The notes: generated by a model from the letters alone, not told the origin. 64,000 nucleotides of DNA from Brevipalpus yothersi (GCA_003956705.1 QZCP01000579.1:68950-132949); one strand, 5' to 3'; numbered from the stretch's first letter, positions 47,106 through 59,793 are shown. Numbers and translations: made by a program.

Positions 47106-48080
47106 TTATAAACTGTACAACATCACAGCCATCAGTACTGTGGGACCTCCAATCCAAAAATATGGTTGAGGTTGGAAGTCATCCATTACATAGTAAGAAA
47201 GTATTGTTGATAAAACTATTGAGATCGATGTGGCAAAACCTTTCAAAATATTGTCAGCATACTTCATCACACCTGCCACAATGAATCCACCAAATGCGTG
47301 AATTAGTATAACAATCCACGTCAGTGTGGAATATCCTTGAAAAAAGCCAGCTTTACGAATGGGATCATAGTCTTGGGTGAACGCATTTAAAGCGGCAAGA
47401 ATCGAGCTGACCAGTGAAAGTTGAAAATTACGTATCCACAAACTTTGTTGCCCTTTTTTCAAAATTTTCTCAAAATAAACGCCAGTAAATCCTGACAAGA
47501 AACACGATATCAATACCGATACGAAACCAATCAGATCATTTGTTCGTGTATGATTATCATTGTCCACATCAAATGAATCGGGTAGCTGGATCAATACGAC
47601 ACCAAAGATGAGCATTACCAGTGAAATCCATTGAAAGATGGATAATTTTTTGTTAAGCATGAGAACTGAAAAAATGGCAGTTACAAATATTTTGAGCTGA
47701 TAAGTCACTTGATATGTTACCGAATCAAGGTGTGAAAGTGCCACAAAAAGTAAATTATTTTGAAGTGTATAAGCCACAGCGGGAACCGCTGATTTGATGG
47801 CTTCCTCCCATTTGGTGATCAATTCAACTCTCAATAGTATGAATAAATTTTTTAAATTTCTTGATGATTGATAATATAAAATAATTATACTCGTTAACAC
47901 TTTAATAATCTCAGATGAGACAATTGTGGTCGATATGAGGTACCGTTCAGATCCATCGAATGTGGCCCCATGACGAGAGTATCTCAACAGCAGAACGCAA
48001 CTTGTTGTCTGTAGGACTAGAGTAATCAAGAGACCAATCTTAAGCAATGAGTTAGCGGCCATCCCAACTTTGTACACCAT
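47106..48080 (-). CDS. Golgi nucleotide-sugar transporter, SLC35A family
   Basis: Antiporter that brings UDP-GlcNAc or UDP-galactose into the Golgi lumen in exchange for UMP. One exon encodes 324 residues, the usual length of SLC35A3 (about 325), with ten predicted helices. Conserved blocks include LVLQTTSCVLLLRYSR, ERYLISTTIVSSEIIKVLTS, VAYTLQNNLLFVALSHLDSV, TYQVTYQLKIFVTAIFSVLM, KKLSIFQWISLVMLIFGV, FTGVYFEKILK, QSLWIRNFQLSLVSS, TWIVILIHAFGGFIVAGVMK, and YADNILKGFATSISIVLSTI. The order and wording fit SLC35A3/A2 better than the CMP-sialic acid carrier, but the substrate cannot be fixed. A second in-frame ATG six codons in (48062) is an equally plausible start. Confidence 0.92.
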   Translation of the reverse strand: MVYKVGMAANSLLKIGLLITLVLQTTSCVLLLRYSRHGATFDGSERYLISTTIVSSEIIKVLTSIIILYYQSSRNLKNLFILLRVELITKWEEAIKSAVPAVAYTLQNNLLFVALSHLDSVTYQVTYQLKIFVTAIFSVLMLNKKLSIFQWISLVMLIFGVVLIQLPDSFDVDNDNHTRTNDLIGFVSVLISCFLSGFTGVYFEKILKKGQQSLWIRNFQLSLVSSILAALNAFTQDYDPIRKAGFFQGYSTLTWIVILIHAFGGFIVAGVMKYADNILKGFATSISIVLSTILSYYVMDDFQPQPYFWIGGPTVLMAVMLYSL

Positions 48081-50535
48081 TCACCGAATTGAAAAAAGTT
48101 TCTCTTTCCACCCAATCTTAGCCCAATATACACACACTCCAACAACAACAACAAAAAACCAAAAAACAAACAAAATGAGATTAAAAAAGCGACAAAAAGC
48201 TATAAACACTAACTATTAATCCACTGGATCAACTGATCAATAATCTCATGGAAAAAAACGTGTAAACATATGCATTTTTTTTCAAAGCCGGCAAGTCAAA
48301 AAAAAGAGTCACTCAAGTCATGATCACAAACACAAAGTATCGATTAAAAGAGTCATCTATAAAGTATTAACCATACAATCATGATAATGTTGAATGATTA
48401 TTATCCAGAATTTCTCCAAAATTTGGTGAGAATTCCAAGAATTCTTACACTTCTACTGGACGAAGAATATCAACCAAAACATACACACATTTCAAGTTTC
48501 CATCAAAACAGTGTAGTGTTATGGCGCGAAAGTTTGAAAACCGCACGATTAACCTTGAGAAAAAAAACCTTTTCAGATTATATAGAAGATGAAGAGAAAA
48601 AAGGTTGCCCAATGGGAGGAATTTTTTTCATCATTCTCAGCATAAGATGATCCAGGATGATGATCGAAAAATTTTTCTCCAATTTAAATCCTCTCTCTCT
48701 TTCACAGCCAGAGAGAATGGAGAGAGATTCGTGGAAAAGTGTGGAGAACACACACACTTGAAATAAAAATTGATGAATAAGAGTTAAAAGGCACGTATAG
48801 TGAATGTGTCTGTGTGCGTGTGGCGATTATATTTGATGAAAATTTTTAAGCCGATGAACTTGGGTAAAGTTTATGATCACGAGAATTATATCACATTGAG
48901 AAGAGAGAGGTTGCCTCTGATTGCGAATTATTGAGAGATGTTCAATGGTGAAATTTTTCAATAGGCTTAAATTTTTTCCCTCCTCTCAAAAGTTCTTAAT
49001 CTTATGAAATTTTCTAACCTTGACTGAAAATAGATTCTACTGCAAAAAAAATTGGGAACAACATGGCATTGTTTTTGATTCATTTCCAACTCTTCAATCT
49101 CCGTCTCCATTCTCTGAGTTGTTATCAACTCTTCTCCATTGAGTTTGAGGACATATTCATTCTTGGTGAACTTGAGTAAAGTATGCAAAATGTCTTGATG
49201 ACGGCTGAGCTGTTGAGCAGCAAACACAAATCTGAAAGCAAAATCTCAATGAATACGCTTGAAAAAATGCCAAATCTTCGTTCTGCATCCGATTACGTTC
49301 TTCCTCTCCTCTCCCCTTGATTATTATTAAATTCTTCTTTATTTTATGGGTGATAAACATTTAAGAAGGAATAGCACTCTTAATGCTTTTTCTATTGAAT
49401 TTTTCACCTACTTGATAGTATAAATGATTGCATTTCTCACCGACAGTGGACCAAGCTAGTCTAGAATTCTCAGGCTTTCAAGCTATCTGATTTTCTAACT
49501 GACAACAATTCTAGTCAAGCAATCACAATCTTACATGTTTCTCAATCAAATCCGAGAGCTCATCAGAACGAAATGAAATTCCAGTTGATCACCTTGAAAG
49601 CCATATTTTCACATCAATATCTTAAAAAAATTCAACCTGGCAGATATTTCTACCTCACATCTAACTGAAAACATTAGATCTATCAGCTAACGGTGAATTT
49701 TTGGTGATTAGATAATCGTTTGACTGATAAGAAGAATGTATGAAAAACTTAATGATAAAGATTTCAAATCAAGAGATGAAAGTCAATCCTCTTGTTGCTA
49801 GGGAACCCTCATCATGCTGGAATCCAGCTGGATTGAATAAGTTCAATATTTTTGTTTTCAAATCATCTGTTTTGTGGTGAATTATTGAATTATTGAATTG
49901 TTTTGTAAATATTTGGAGCATCGAAGAATTTTCTACTGTTTGTGGAGCGATAAGAATTTTTTCCCTAGTAAGTACTGGTTTTGATTTTCAGAGATTCAGT
50001 AAAAATGCTCTACATTAGAGATCTCATGAAGCGAGGCTGAATTTTCGTTATTGCCTTGGTGATTTAAATCATATTGAAGAAAATATTTCTCTTTCTATTA
50101 TGATCGTTAAGAGGAAAATGGATGAGATTTTCAAGATTTGTCTAATTTTCCAAGAAACTGCCTAGATTTTATGAGCCCTTGATCGATTCGAACATTTCAA
50201 TCGCTAGTTAAGCCGCTGATACGGAATACTTGAATATTTGAAAATTCGAACATATTCTAACGTTTCATGGCAAATTTGAGATCTAAGGCTGATGGATGTT
50301 TTGTGGAAAGATTTTCACTAAAAATTTCTGAACACTTCTGCTCAAGATCTAAATTTAAAAAAGCAAAGCTCAATTCGTTGACTTTGGTTGGGGAATTTTG
50401 CAAGCCTAACTTTTTCCCATAAACTTTATGCACTCAATTCCACTCGATTGTTTCATTGTCTCTCCATTCAATCTTATGGTAATCAGAATTCGATGATAAA
50501 TTTCATCATTAATCTAAATTTCAGTCTACATTAAT
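48081..50535. other. Stretch between SLC35A and 5-oxoprolinase genes
   Basis: About 2.45 kb. The only coding-looking part is a possible exon at 49019-49231 (minus strand), listed separately. A TAAATTTCAG acceptor sits 12 bases before the 5-oxoprolinase ATG, so that gene probably has a 5' UTR intron here. Confidence 0.5.
49019..49231 (-). CDS. Possible orphan exon of an unidentified gene
   Basis: A 213 bp block with TTTTGCTTTCAG before it and AAG|GTTAGA after it. The frame reads FVFAAQQLSRHQDILHTLLK, then FTKNEYVLKLNGEELITTQR and METEIEELEMNQKQCHVVPN, with amphipathic, helix-like composition and C/G-ending codons unlike the surrounding DNA. I could not find partner exons with matching phase or a family, so it could be part of a small gene whose other exons I missed, a decayed gene, or chance. 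Confidence 0.35.
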
Positions 50536-53500
50536 ATGAATGGAAAGTTCGAATTCTGCATCGACCGTGGTGGAACATTCACGGACGTTTACGCAAAATG
50601 TCCTGATGGAAGAGTTGTGATAACAAAACTTCTTAGTTGTGATGCAGCAACTTATACTGATGCTCCTAGTGAGGCAATAAAGCGAATTATTGGTGATTTC
50701 AGAGGCCAAAAATTGGAAAAAAATGAACTTATCGATGGAAAATTGATCGGCAGTATTCGAATGGGAACAACAGTTGCAACTAATGCTCTTCTTGAGCGTA
50801 AAGGAGAACCATTTGCCTTGGTTATTACTCAAGGTTTTCGAGACCTTCTCGAGATTGGTGATCAATCTAGGCCAGATATTTTCGATCTCAAAGTTAAATG
50901 TCCACAAATAATATACAGTGATGTGATCGAGTGTGATGAGAGAGTGATAATGGTGAATGATAAATGTTGCCTCAATGAATTGGCTAACTTGCCAAAAGTC
51001 AAAGGAACAACAGGAGAAGAGGTCATAATCGAACGTAAACCTAATCTTGTTAAACTGAAGGAGGATCTACTCACAATCAAAGAGAAGGGAATAAAAAATT
51101 TAGCCGTTTCTTTCATTCATTCGTACGCTTATCCTGATCACGAAATTCAAGTGGAAAAATTGGCCAAAGAACTAGGTTTCGAATATGTTTCCCTCTCATC
51201 AGTGGTCATGCCAATGGTAAAAATAGTTGAACGAGGCCTTACATCATGTGTAGATGCCTATTTGACCCCTCATATTCATCGCTATTTGATAGGATTTTCA
51301 CAAAACTTCAAGAATGGCCTCCAAGATGTTCCCGTTCTTTTTATGCAATCAGACGGCGGCCTCGTTCCTGTGGATCATTTCACCGGTTCAAAGGCTATAC
51401 TTTCAGGACCTGCCGGTGGAGTTGTGGGCTATGCTCAGACAACAAGAAATGACCTGAAATTGGACACACCAATCATTGGTTTCGATATGGGAGGAACATC
51501 AACTGATGTCAGTCGATTTGAAACTAATTTAGAGCATACATTTGAAAGTAAAATTTCTGGTGTCATCATCAAATCTCCTCAATTGGATATCTCTACTGTG
51601 GCCGCTGGTGGTGGATCACGATTATTTTATCGATCTCAATTGTTTGTGGTTGGACCAGAGTCAGCTGGTGCAGATCCTGGCCCTGTGTGTTACCGGAAAA
51701 ATGGCCATCTCACCGTAACGGATGCCAATATTGTATTGGGACGAATTTTACCCGAATTTTTTCCCAGAATTTTCGGTCCTAATCGAGATCAGCCCCTGGA
51801 TAAGGATGGAGCTGTTAAAGCGATGACCGAGATTGCTGATCATATTAATGCTGAACGTGGACACGAATCAAATTTATCGGTTGAAGAGGTTGCTTTAGGT
51901 TTCATTAGAGTAGCCAATGAATCAATGTGTCGACCAATTCGTGCAATAACTGAAGGAAAGGGCTATGATACTACCAATCATATTTTAACATGCTTTGGTG
52001 GAGCTGGAGGTCAACATGCATGTTCAGTGGCTAGATCGTTGGGAATACGAAAAGTGTTCATCCACAAGCATGCAGGTATTCTCTCAGCTTTAGGAATGGC
52101 CCTAGCCGATATTGTTCACGAAGAGCAAGAGCCAGCATCGTACGTTTTTCAGTCAGAAAATTTTGGCCTTATTGATGAACGAATCAAGTTTTTGTATCAA
52201 AAATGTCGAGAAGCTTTAACGAAACAAGGTTTCATTTATGGAAAAAATATGTTCTTTGAATGTTATCTCAATTTGAGGTATGAGAAGAGCGATTATAGTA
52301 TAATGTGTCAGCCTCATAATATTAAAGACCAACAGGGCCCACCAAGTTGTTCAGAGAGTGAATTCGACGAGTCCTTCAGACTAAGGTATCAGCGTGAATT
52401 TGGTTTTCTGATATCTAATCGGGAAATATTGGTTGATGATATTCGAATTAGAGGTATGGGAAGATCTGGTTGGGATGAGGAGAAAGAGATTAAGATTAGG
52501 AACGGTCATTCGATTGTGCCAGAAAAAGTGACCATGGTTTACTTTGAAAAGTGTGGCTATCAATCATGCAAAGTATATAAATTGGAAAAAATTGAGCCAG
52601 ACAATCAAATTGATGGTCCATGTTTGATTATCCAAGAAAACAGTATAATCCTCGTGGAACCAAACTGTTGTGCAACGGTAACAAGGTATGGAAATGTGCT
52701 CATCAATATCAATTCAGATTCCCAAAATTTAGCCACTCAAGCTGATGAGAATACAATCGATCCGATTGCTCTGTCCATTTTTTCACATCGTTTCATGGGA
52801 ATTGCTGAACAAATGGGTCGAGTATTACAGAGAACTGCAGCATCTACCAATATCAAGGAACGATTAGATTTTTCTTGCGCTTTATTCGGTCCTGATGGAG
52901 GACTTGTATCAAATGCTCCCCACATTCCCGTCCATTTAGGCTCCATGCAAGAAGCAGTCCAATATCAAATACATAATTATCCAAATATTAAGCCTGGTGA
53001 TGTTATTCTCACTAATCATCCTTGTGCCGGTGGAAGTCATCTACCTGATTTGACTGTGATCACTCCTGTGTTCCATACTAACGTTGAGGGCCCAGTATTT
53101 TTTGTAGCAAGTCGAGGTCATCATAGTGATATTGGTGGTATAACGCCCGGATCGATGCCACCCAATTCAAATAGATTATCCCAAGAGGGAGCAATTTTTA
53201 TATCATTCAAAATTGTTCAGAACAATGTTTTCCAAGAAGAAAGTTTAATTGAAATTCTACAGGCTCCTGGAAAGGAGGAAGGTAATTCTGGTTCACGAAA
53301 TCTTCGGGACAACATTAATGATTTGAAAGCTCAAATTGGTGCCAATCAAAGAGGAGTTTTCTTATGCAATGAACTTATAGAATTTTATGGCCTAAAAACT
53401 GTACAAAATTATATGAAATATATCCAAAAGAATGCTGAATTCTCTGTACGAACAATGCTGAAAAGTGTAGCCGAAAGTTTGGGTTCAGATGAATTGGAAG

Positions 53501-54471
53501 CAGAAGATTACATGGATGATGGAACTCCAATAAAACTGAAGATCATTATCGACAAGAATAATGGAGAAGCAATTTTCGATTTCACTGGAACCGGCCTGGA
53601 AGTCAATTTGAATACGAATGCTCCCAAAGCCATCACTCTATCGGCTATTATTTATTGTCTTCGATCTATGGTTGGTCATGATATACCTCTGAATCAAGGT
53701 TGCTTGAGTCCAATTCGAGTGATCATTCCCAAAGGATCTATTCTGTGGCCAAATGATGAGGCGGCAGTTGTTGGTGGCAATGTTTTAACTTCTCAACGTG
53801 TAGTGGATGTCATTCTCAAAGCTTTTCGAGTTTGTGCCGCTTCGCAAGGCTGTATGAATAATATCACTTTTGGTGATGATTCGATGGGTTACTACGAAAC
53901 AGTAGCTGGAGGGTCAGGTAATAATGGTTGATTGGCTGTTAGATAAACTCATATAAAAGTTTATTGCTTATTTTTCACTCTCTCTTAGGAGCTGGTCCAT
54001 CTTGGAACGGCCAAAGTGGGGTGCATACTCACATGACTAACACTCGAATCACTGATCCAGAGATACTGGAGCGAAGGTATCCCGTTATTCTTAGAGGATT
54101 CAAACTAAATCCTGAATCTGGAGGCAAAGGAATGTTTGTCGGAGGTAATGGAACTTGTCGATCATTGCTGTTTCGAAAAGAACTTTCCTTATCCGTTCTA
54201 ACAGAGAGGAGAGTTTTTTCACCGTATGGTCTCGAAGGTTTGTGAGAATATGAGAAACATTTTCTGGTATTTATTTTTCTTAATTTTTTGATTTTCAGGT
54301 GGAGAAGATGGTAAGAAAGGTAGCAACGTTCTCGTACGATCATGGGGAAGAAAAGTCAATTTAGGGTCCAAATCGTTTGTCAATGTTTATCCTGGAGATA
54401 TTTTTGAGCTCAAAACTCCTGGAGGAGGTGGATATGGATCAAAAGAAAAACAATCGAGAGAGAAAGTCTAA
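50536..54471 (+). CDS. OPLAH: 5-oxoprolinase (ATP-hydrolysing)
   Basis: Cytosolic enzyme of the gamma-glutamyl cycle: 5-oxo-L-proline + ATP + water to glutamate + ADP + phosphate. Three exons were inferred: 50536-53917, 53989-54237, 54299-54471, giving 1267 residues (human about 1288). The N-terminal hydantoinase A half has the nucleotide-binding motifs DRGGTFTDVYAKCPDG, GTTVATNALLERKGEP, LSGPAGGVVGYAQTTRN and GFDMGGTSTDVSRFE, plus SAGADPGPVCYRKNG. The hydantoinase B half starts near residue 735 (DPIALSIFSHRFMGIAEQMG) and includes GGSHLPDLTVITPVF, ASRGHHSDIGG, GSGAGPSWNGQSGVHTHMTN and the final SPGGGGYG-like TPGGGGYGSKEK. Exon 1 is unusually long (3.4 kb) in a window where introns are frequent. 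The donor of exon 2 (GTTTGT) is weak but needed for LEGGEDGKKG. Confidence 0.96.
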
Positions 54472-55352
54472 CCTCTCTTGATTGTTGTGAACAAATATTT
54501 TTAAGTTCCTCATTTCCTCCTCACTTTTACACTGAATAGAAATTCTAGGATGAGGAAAATTTTTTCAAAATAGCTTTTCAAAGTAAAATATTGTGATCAA
54601 TTTACTCAAATTTAACGATAATTGAATGCAACATTTGTTTTTTCCAGTAAATATGGAAAATTTCATATTCCTTCCTCTTCTGATTGACGCTCCTTTCAGA
54701 GACTAGGCACGCAAGTTTGTTGGGAATTTTTTCCATTACATAGTCTTAGCTTAACATTTTTATGGAAAGATGCTTTTATAAGAGAGAATTGAAAGGAAGG
54801 AAAAGCTTCACAAAACTTCACAGAAACATAACTTGATACGTTAGCTCAGAAATCCTCAATGAAGACTTATATTCTCGATACCAAATGAATCATCATGATA
54901 ATTTGAATTAGAAACAATTTTTCATATTGTTTAATAGATTTCAACAGTTTTACAAGATAGATGACCACAAAATGGACAGATGGAAGAATCAATTCGCATC
55001 ATGACGACATTGTAGTCAAGGGTTGATGAAGATGATTATATCAGTGGTTATCAGCCAATAAATTGCATTAATTACAGCTAGATATTAGTTACAGTATACA
55101 ATAATTTATGGACAGCTATTTCCAGACAGAGCATTCATCCGATACGATGTATGGTGGGGAATGTGTTTTTGGGATCATTCGATGAGAAAAGAGGATAGAG
55201 TTGAATTGATGGACTTGATCATCAAGTTTTTCATTTCGTAAAGTGTTCAAGGTATTGCTCCTCTCCATCAAACCTCACATGAATGTCGAATAAATTTCAA
55301 GACCAAAAGAAATGTAAAACAAAATCCAAAAATGGTTGTGATATAAACACTT
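54472..55352. other. Noncoding stretch downstream of 5-oxoprolinase
   Basis: About 880 bp between facing 3' ends. No exon, repeat or RNA gene is recognised. Confidence 0.5.
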
Positions 55353-55776
55353 TCAACGTAGAATTTCTTTCATGAGTATATTCTCAATTAAAGGGGCCAA
55401 GAGTGTATCAAGTTCTAAAGCGTCTCGTGACCTTTCTTCGCCAGAGCTTATCAGAGCCTCAAGACACTTTTTCAACCAAAAAAGTATCTTCTCAGTGATC
55501 ACGGATACAGAAACAATCGTAAAATTTAAACAACTCTGATGGTTATACAAGTTCCGTTTGAAGCTTCATGCTCATGAAAGATGTGAGAATTCTGAGCGAA
55601 TCAAACGTGATTCTCCACATTTCGATTAATCAGTAACAAAATACACCAGTTTGATCCTAGTTTCAATCATTAAGAACTGCTTATTACCTTTTTCTCAGAT
55701 GAGCAAGAAGAGCCTCAAAATGATGAGTTCTTATTTCGGTTGAATCAGTTGTAAGGAATATTCCAGGACCATCCAT
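55353..55776 (-). CDS. Short two-exon gene of unknown function
   Basis: Not recognised. Exon 1 at 55776-55688 reads MDGPGIFLTTDSTEIRTHHF then EALLAHLRK up to an AAAAAG|GTAATA donor. Exon 2 at 55563-55353 reads FKRNLYNHQSCLNFTIVSVS, VITEKILFWLKKCLEALISS, then GEERSRDALELDTLLAPLIE and a stop after MKEILR. Joined they give 99 residues in phase. The composition (leucine-rich amphipathic helices, few rare residues) looks like real coding sequence, and it is clearly separate from Pins, whose stop is 100 bp upstream. The acceptor used (CATGAAG) lacks a good pyrimidine tract, and exon 1 could instead be internal because TCGTCAG precedes the ATG. The exact structure is therefore tentative. Confidence 0.45.
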
Positions 55777-55874
55777 CTCTGACGATGAAAATTTCGAGTG
55801 AGTTATTGTTCAGTTCTAAATAAACTAGAATGGAGCAGCATAAAGCGTCATCATAGGCTCTATTCGATCGAGAT

Positions 55875-58102
55875 TCAAACTTTGGAACACTTTTTTCCAT
55901 CTTCAGTACAACTTGTAGAACTTCTCCTACTACTTCCGGGTGATGAGGGTGGCGAATCACGAGGTCTAGGAGGTGGATGGTTGGAATTTGGTGGTAGTGT
56001 AGATCGTTGATCCTCAATTCTAGCTGATTGGAATCGCATGATCAAGCTGAGAAATTCTTCATCAGGAAGAGTGGGTCCCCGAGCAGATGATGGTCCTGGT
56101 CCATTCATGGACGGAGGACGTGGATGATTCAGACGAGCATGAGCATTATTATTATCTACTAATGGGTTGTTGTTATTGTTGTTATTACGATTGTGGGGCA
56201 AATTTATTGGTGCTCGAGGGCCTTGGAGCGATGCTGCGGACATTCCAGGAGGACCACCATTTGAAGTAGGCTGGGGAGGAAGGGCACTTCTCTGATCTTC
56301 CAATCGGCTACCCTGACACCTTATCAATTGTTCAAAAAAATCTTCGTCTGGTAATACATTTGCACCGAGTGACATTTGCCTGCTTCTTGGGTTTGTCCGA
56401 ACTGTTCGAGGCTCCACGGGCACTGGTTCTACTTGAACTGGATTTCGAATTGATAGTTCACTATTCTCTTGGATTGTAGCCGGTCGACTATCCAATTCTC
56501 GATGAGGAGCTAGTTTAAGAAGAAATAAGAGAGAGAGAAGAAGAAGATAAATGATAATCCAGGAAAGTTATTTCAATCTCAATCAACACTGATGATCAGA
56601 AATCAAATTTATCATATTACCTGGAAATGTTTCAGGTCCATTTGTGGTGGTCATGCTTCTTCGTAGTACAGGAAAAGTGGCTCTTTGCTCTTCCATTCGT
56701 CGACTTTGCATTCCTTCGATTAAATCGAAAAGTTCGTCACGATGATGAGCATTTTCTGCATTTTCTACACCAGAGCCTGTGCTACTTTGTGATGTTGATC
56801 TTGGCAGAGATCGACCATCCATATGCGGATTAGAAGATCGTCGAGTATTGTGAGTCGAATGTTGATCACTGTGACTATTTGGATTGTTTGTATTATGTAC
56901 AGGATGAGCAGGATGGCTTGTGGATCGATGAAGAGCACCACCAGAAGAGCGATTATTGCGATTAGAGGATGATGTGGAAACGGAAACAGATGAGGATGAT
57001 GAAGATTTCATTGGATCAGGGCCCATGTTTTCCTTATTTGAAGGGTCGAAAACACATCGCTGATCATCCATTCTTTTACTCTGATATTTGGCTAATAAAT
57101 CGAGAAAATAATCGTCCTCTTGATTGATGAAACTGGGATCACGGTGGAGAGGTTGATTGTTGTTATTGATGATATTATTAGTGCTGAAATTATTATTTTT
57201 ACGCTCAGGACCAGCTCGAATTTTGGGAGTTAACTTGAGAATATCCATATTCTCCATACTGAAGCGCTTGGAAGCTTTTTTGACAGGAGTTTTGACAACC
57301 TCATGATGCTTTCGATTGGTCTGATTGCTGAAATTATTGTTACAATTTACGATATTCACAAAATTTGATTTGTTTGGCTGTATATCGTTAATGTTCGATG
57401 AATTTTTCTCTTGTACTATCAATGTGTTCAAGTCTTTAATGCTTTTGGTTGCAGTTTCCTGTCCAACTCGATCTCCTATTCGGGTGGAGATTTCCAAGTG
57501 CTTGAGAGCATAGTTGAGAGCTTCTTTATGATTACTAACGGAGCTCAGTGCATTCCCTAGACTCCAATAAGCTCTTCCTTCATCAATTTTATCACAAAGA
57601 TCACGAGCAATTTGTAGATGTTTGAGATGATAATCGATGGCTTTCTTGAAATCACGAAGAAGAGTATATGTATTGCCCAAACTGTAGCAAGCTTGAGCCT
57701 CTATCACACGATCGCCCAATTCTCGGGCTAATATTAGAGTTTGTCTGAGTAGATGAGAATCAAGAAGAATAAACCACAATTAGAAAAAGCAAATATTGAT
57801 GATCACCAAAAGAGTGATAACAGAGGAAATGAGAGGAATAGAGGAAGAAAGAGAGAGAAAGAGAAAGAGAAAGAGAAAGAGTAGAAGGAGTAAGAGGAAG
57901 GGTTTAACAATAAAGAGGAAACTAATCGAACTCTGGTGAAGGAAAAGATCAATTTGAGTATGATCTGGTAGCACTAGCAACGAGGAAGCTAACTAACAGT
58001 GGAGGACAAATGTTTGAGTCGATCTTTTCTGATCAGATGAAATGAATCCTGGAGAAAATACAGAGGAATCAATACCTCGAGCATAGAAATAGAGGGAGAG
58101 AG

Positions 58103-58158
<56 letters not shown>

Positions 58159-59099
58159 AGAGGAAGAAAGTGAATAGAACATAGAGGGTGAGATAGATAG
58201 AGATTTACTTGAAATTATGAATCGCCTTTTCGAAATCGCCCAAGAATATGTGCGCATTCCCAAGATTGCAGTGAGCCCGACGTTCAGCGGCTTTATCTCC
58301 GAATTCTCGGGCAATTCTTAGTCTCTGTGGAAGAAGAAAATAATTAAAAAATATGCTTTTTCTGAATTCGAAAGGTCTTCAAGAGAATTTCAAGAAAGGA
58401 AAAATTTCATCACATTCTGAACCAGAATGCTGAAAAGAAGAATCATCATCAAGAGGAATGGTGTTTGCTTACCTCTTTGTGATAAGTAACTGCCTGGTCA
58501 AAGTTACCCAAAAGATAGTGGCTATTACCCAAATTTCCATATGCTCGACCTTGGGCCGATTTATCACCAATTTGTAGCATTAATTCCAAATTTTTCTCAT
58601 AATATTCAACCGCTTTGCGGAAACAACTTTTAACTTCCTCCGGAAAATCGCCAGGATCTTGTAAACTTGACGCTGCCAAGTGTTTTCCCATGGTATGATA
58701 TACATTGCCAAGATTGTACAAAGCTCGACCTTCGCCCACTTTGTCTTTCAACGATCGGGCGATATCCAAATGCCGGTTACAATACATGGCTGCCTCATCG
58801 AAACGGCCCAACATTTTGAGAGTATTACCCAAATTTCCACTAGCTTTAGCTTCACCCATCACATCTTTCATTGAGACGGCCAACTTTAAATCTTCATTGT
58901 GAGATTCTAAGGCTTTCTCAAAATTTGATAAATAAAAATAAGCATTTCCAATTTGACTGTATATGGCAGACAGAGTCCGCTTGTCATTGGTATCATGATT
59001 GAGGGCCGCTTCGAAATACTTTATACCACCCTCAAAATCACAGCTTTTACACAGTCTTTCACCTTCGAGGGCAAGTTCGAGCAGAGGATTACTAGCCAT
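55875..59099 (-). CDS. pins: Pins/LGN (GPSM2) spindle-orientation protein
   Basis: Cortical adaptor that links G-alpha-i-GDP to Mud/NuMA and dynein in spindle orientation. Four exons were inferred: 59099-58473, 58324-58209, 57744-56621, 56509-55875, joining to 833 residues. The N-terminal half is an array of about eight TPRs with the LGN wording: AYFYLSNFEKALESHNEDLK, KASGNLGNTLKMLGRFDEAA, RALYNLGNVYHTMGK, AYGNLGNSHYLLGNFDQAV, CYSLGNTYTLLRDFKKAIDY. A Ser/Asn-rich linker follows. Four GoLoco motifs occur at about residues 457-478, 583-603, 677-697 and 771-793, each ending in DQR or EQR (KYQSKRMDDQR, GMQSRRMEEQR, RCQGSRLEDQR, RFQSARIEDQR), so each should bind G-alpha-i. The start gives MASNPLLELALEGERL. 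An in-frame ATG 11 codons upstream is less likely. Confidence 0.95.
57745..58208 (-). other. Pins intron 2
   Basis: A 464 bp intron with an AA|GTAAAT donor and CTACTCAG acceptor. It is purine-rich on the + strand and contains the (GA)n tract at 58107-58150. Confidence 0.7.
58107..58150. repeat. (GA)n microsatellite in Pins intron 2
   Basis: About 21 GA units followed by impure AAAGAGAAAGAG. Confidence 0.93.
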
Positions 59100-59728
59100 T
59101 ATTGGACGGTTGATGGAGTCGGTTAAAAACAATTAGTAAACTTGAAATTAAGTGACAGCCGTGATTAATCGAGTGTTGGTCAGGGAAACCGGGATCAAAA
59201 CTTCATGATATATATCAATTTTATGAGGAAAAACAGTCACAATAAAATGATACCACTTGAAATAATATAATCTTGAATGAAATATGTCCTCAAAAGTGGC
59301 ACAAAATGTTCATCCCCAAAAGCGTATGTTTTGCCGCTGTCAGAACTTATCATATCTGAATAACCTTCATAACCATCTGTCAGAATCAATGGTAAGTGAG
59401 TGGACACATGACCATTAATTCTCCAAGTAAAATGATACCAATCACCAATTCAATTATAAATTAACTATGTTCAGTGTTACATTTATCCAGCAAAAAGAGA
59501 AAGTTCGTGACATGTAAACGTCCAACAATATATTTTTTAAATGTAAAGAGCGAAAATTCGGTTGACGGTTGGTAAAAGTTTGACAACAAGCAAAACAACG
59601 GCGCTTTTGAAACACATCTTCAGCCTTTGTCCGCCAGCGGCATAAAAAGTTCTTTCCGTTCCAGAGGTCGCACGGCTGCCACTTTTCCTCTCTCTCTCTC
59701 TATACACCTAGAACCAGCCTAGCAAAAG

Positions 59729-59793
<65 letters not shown>

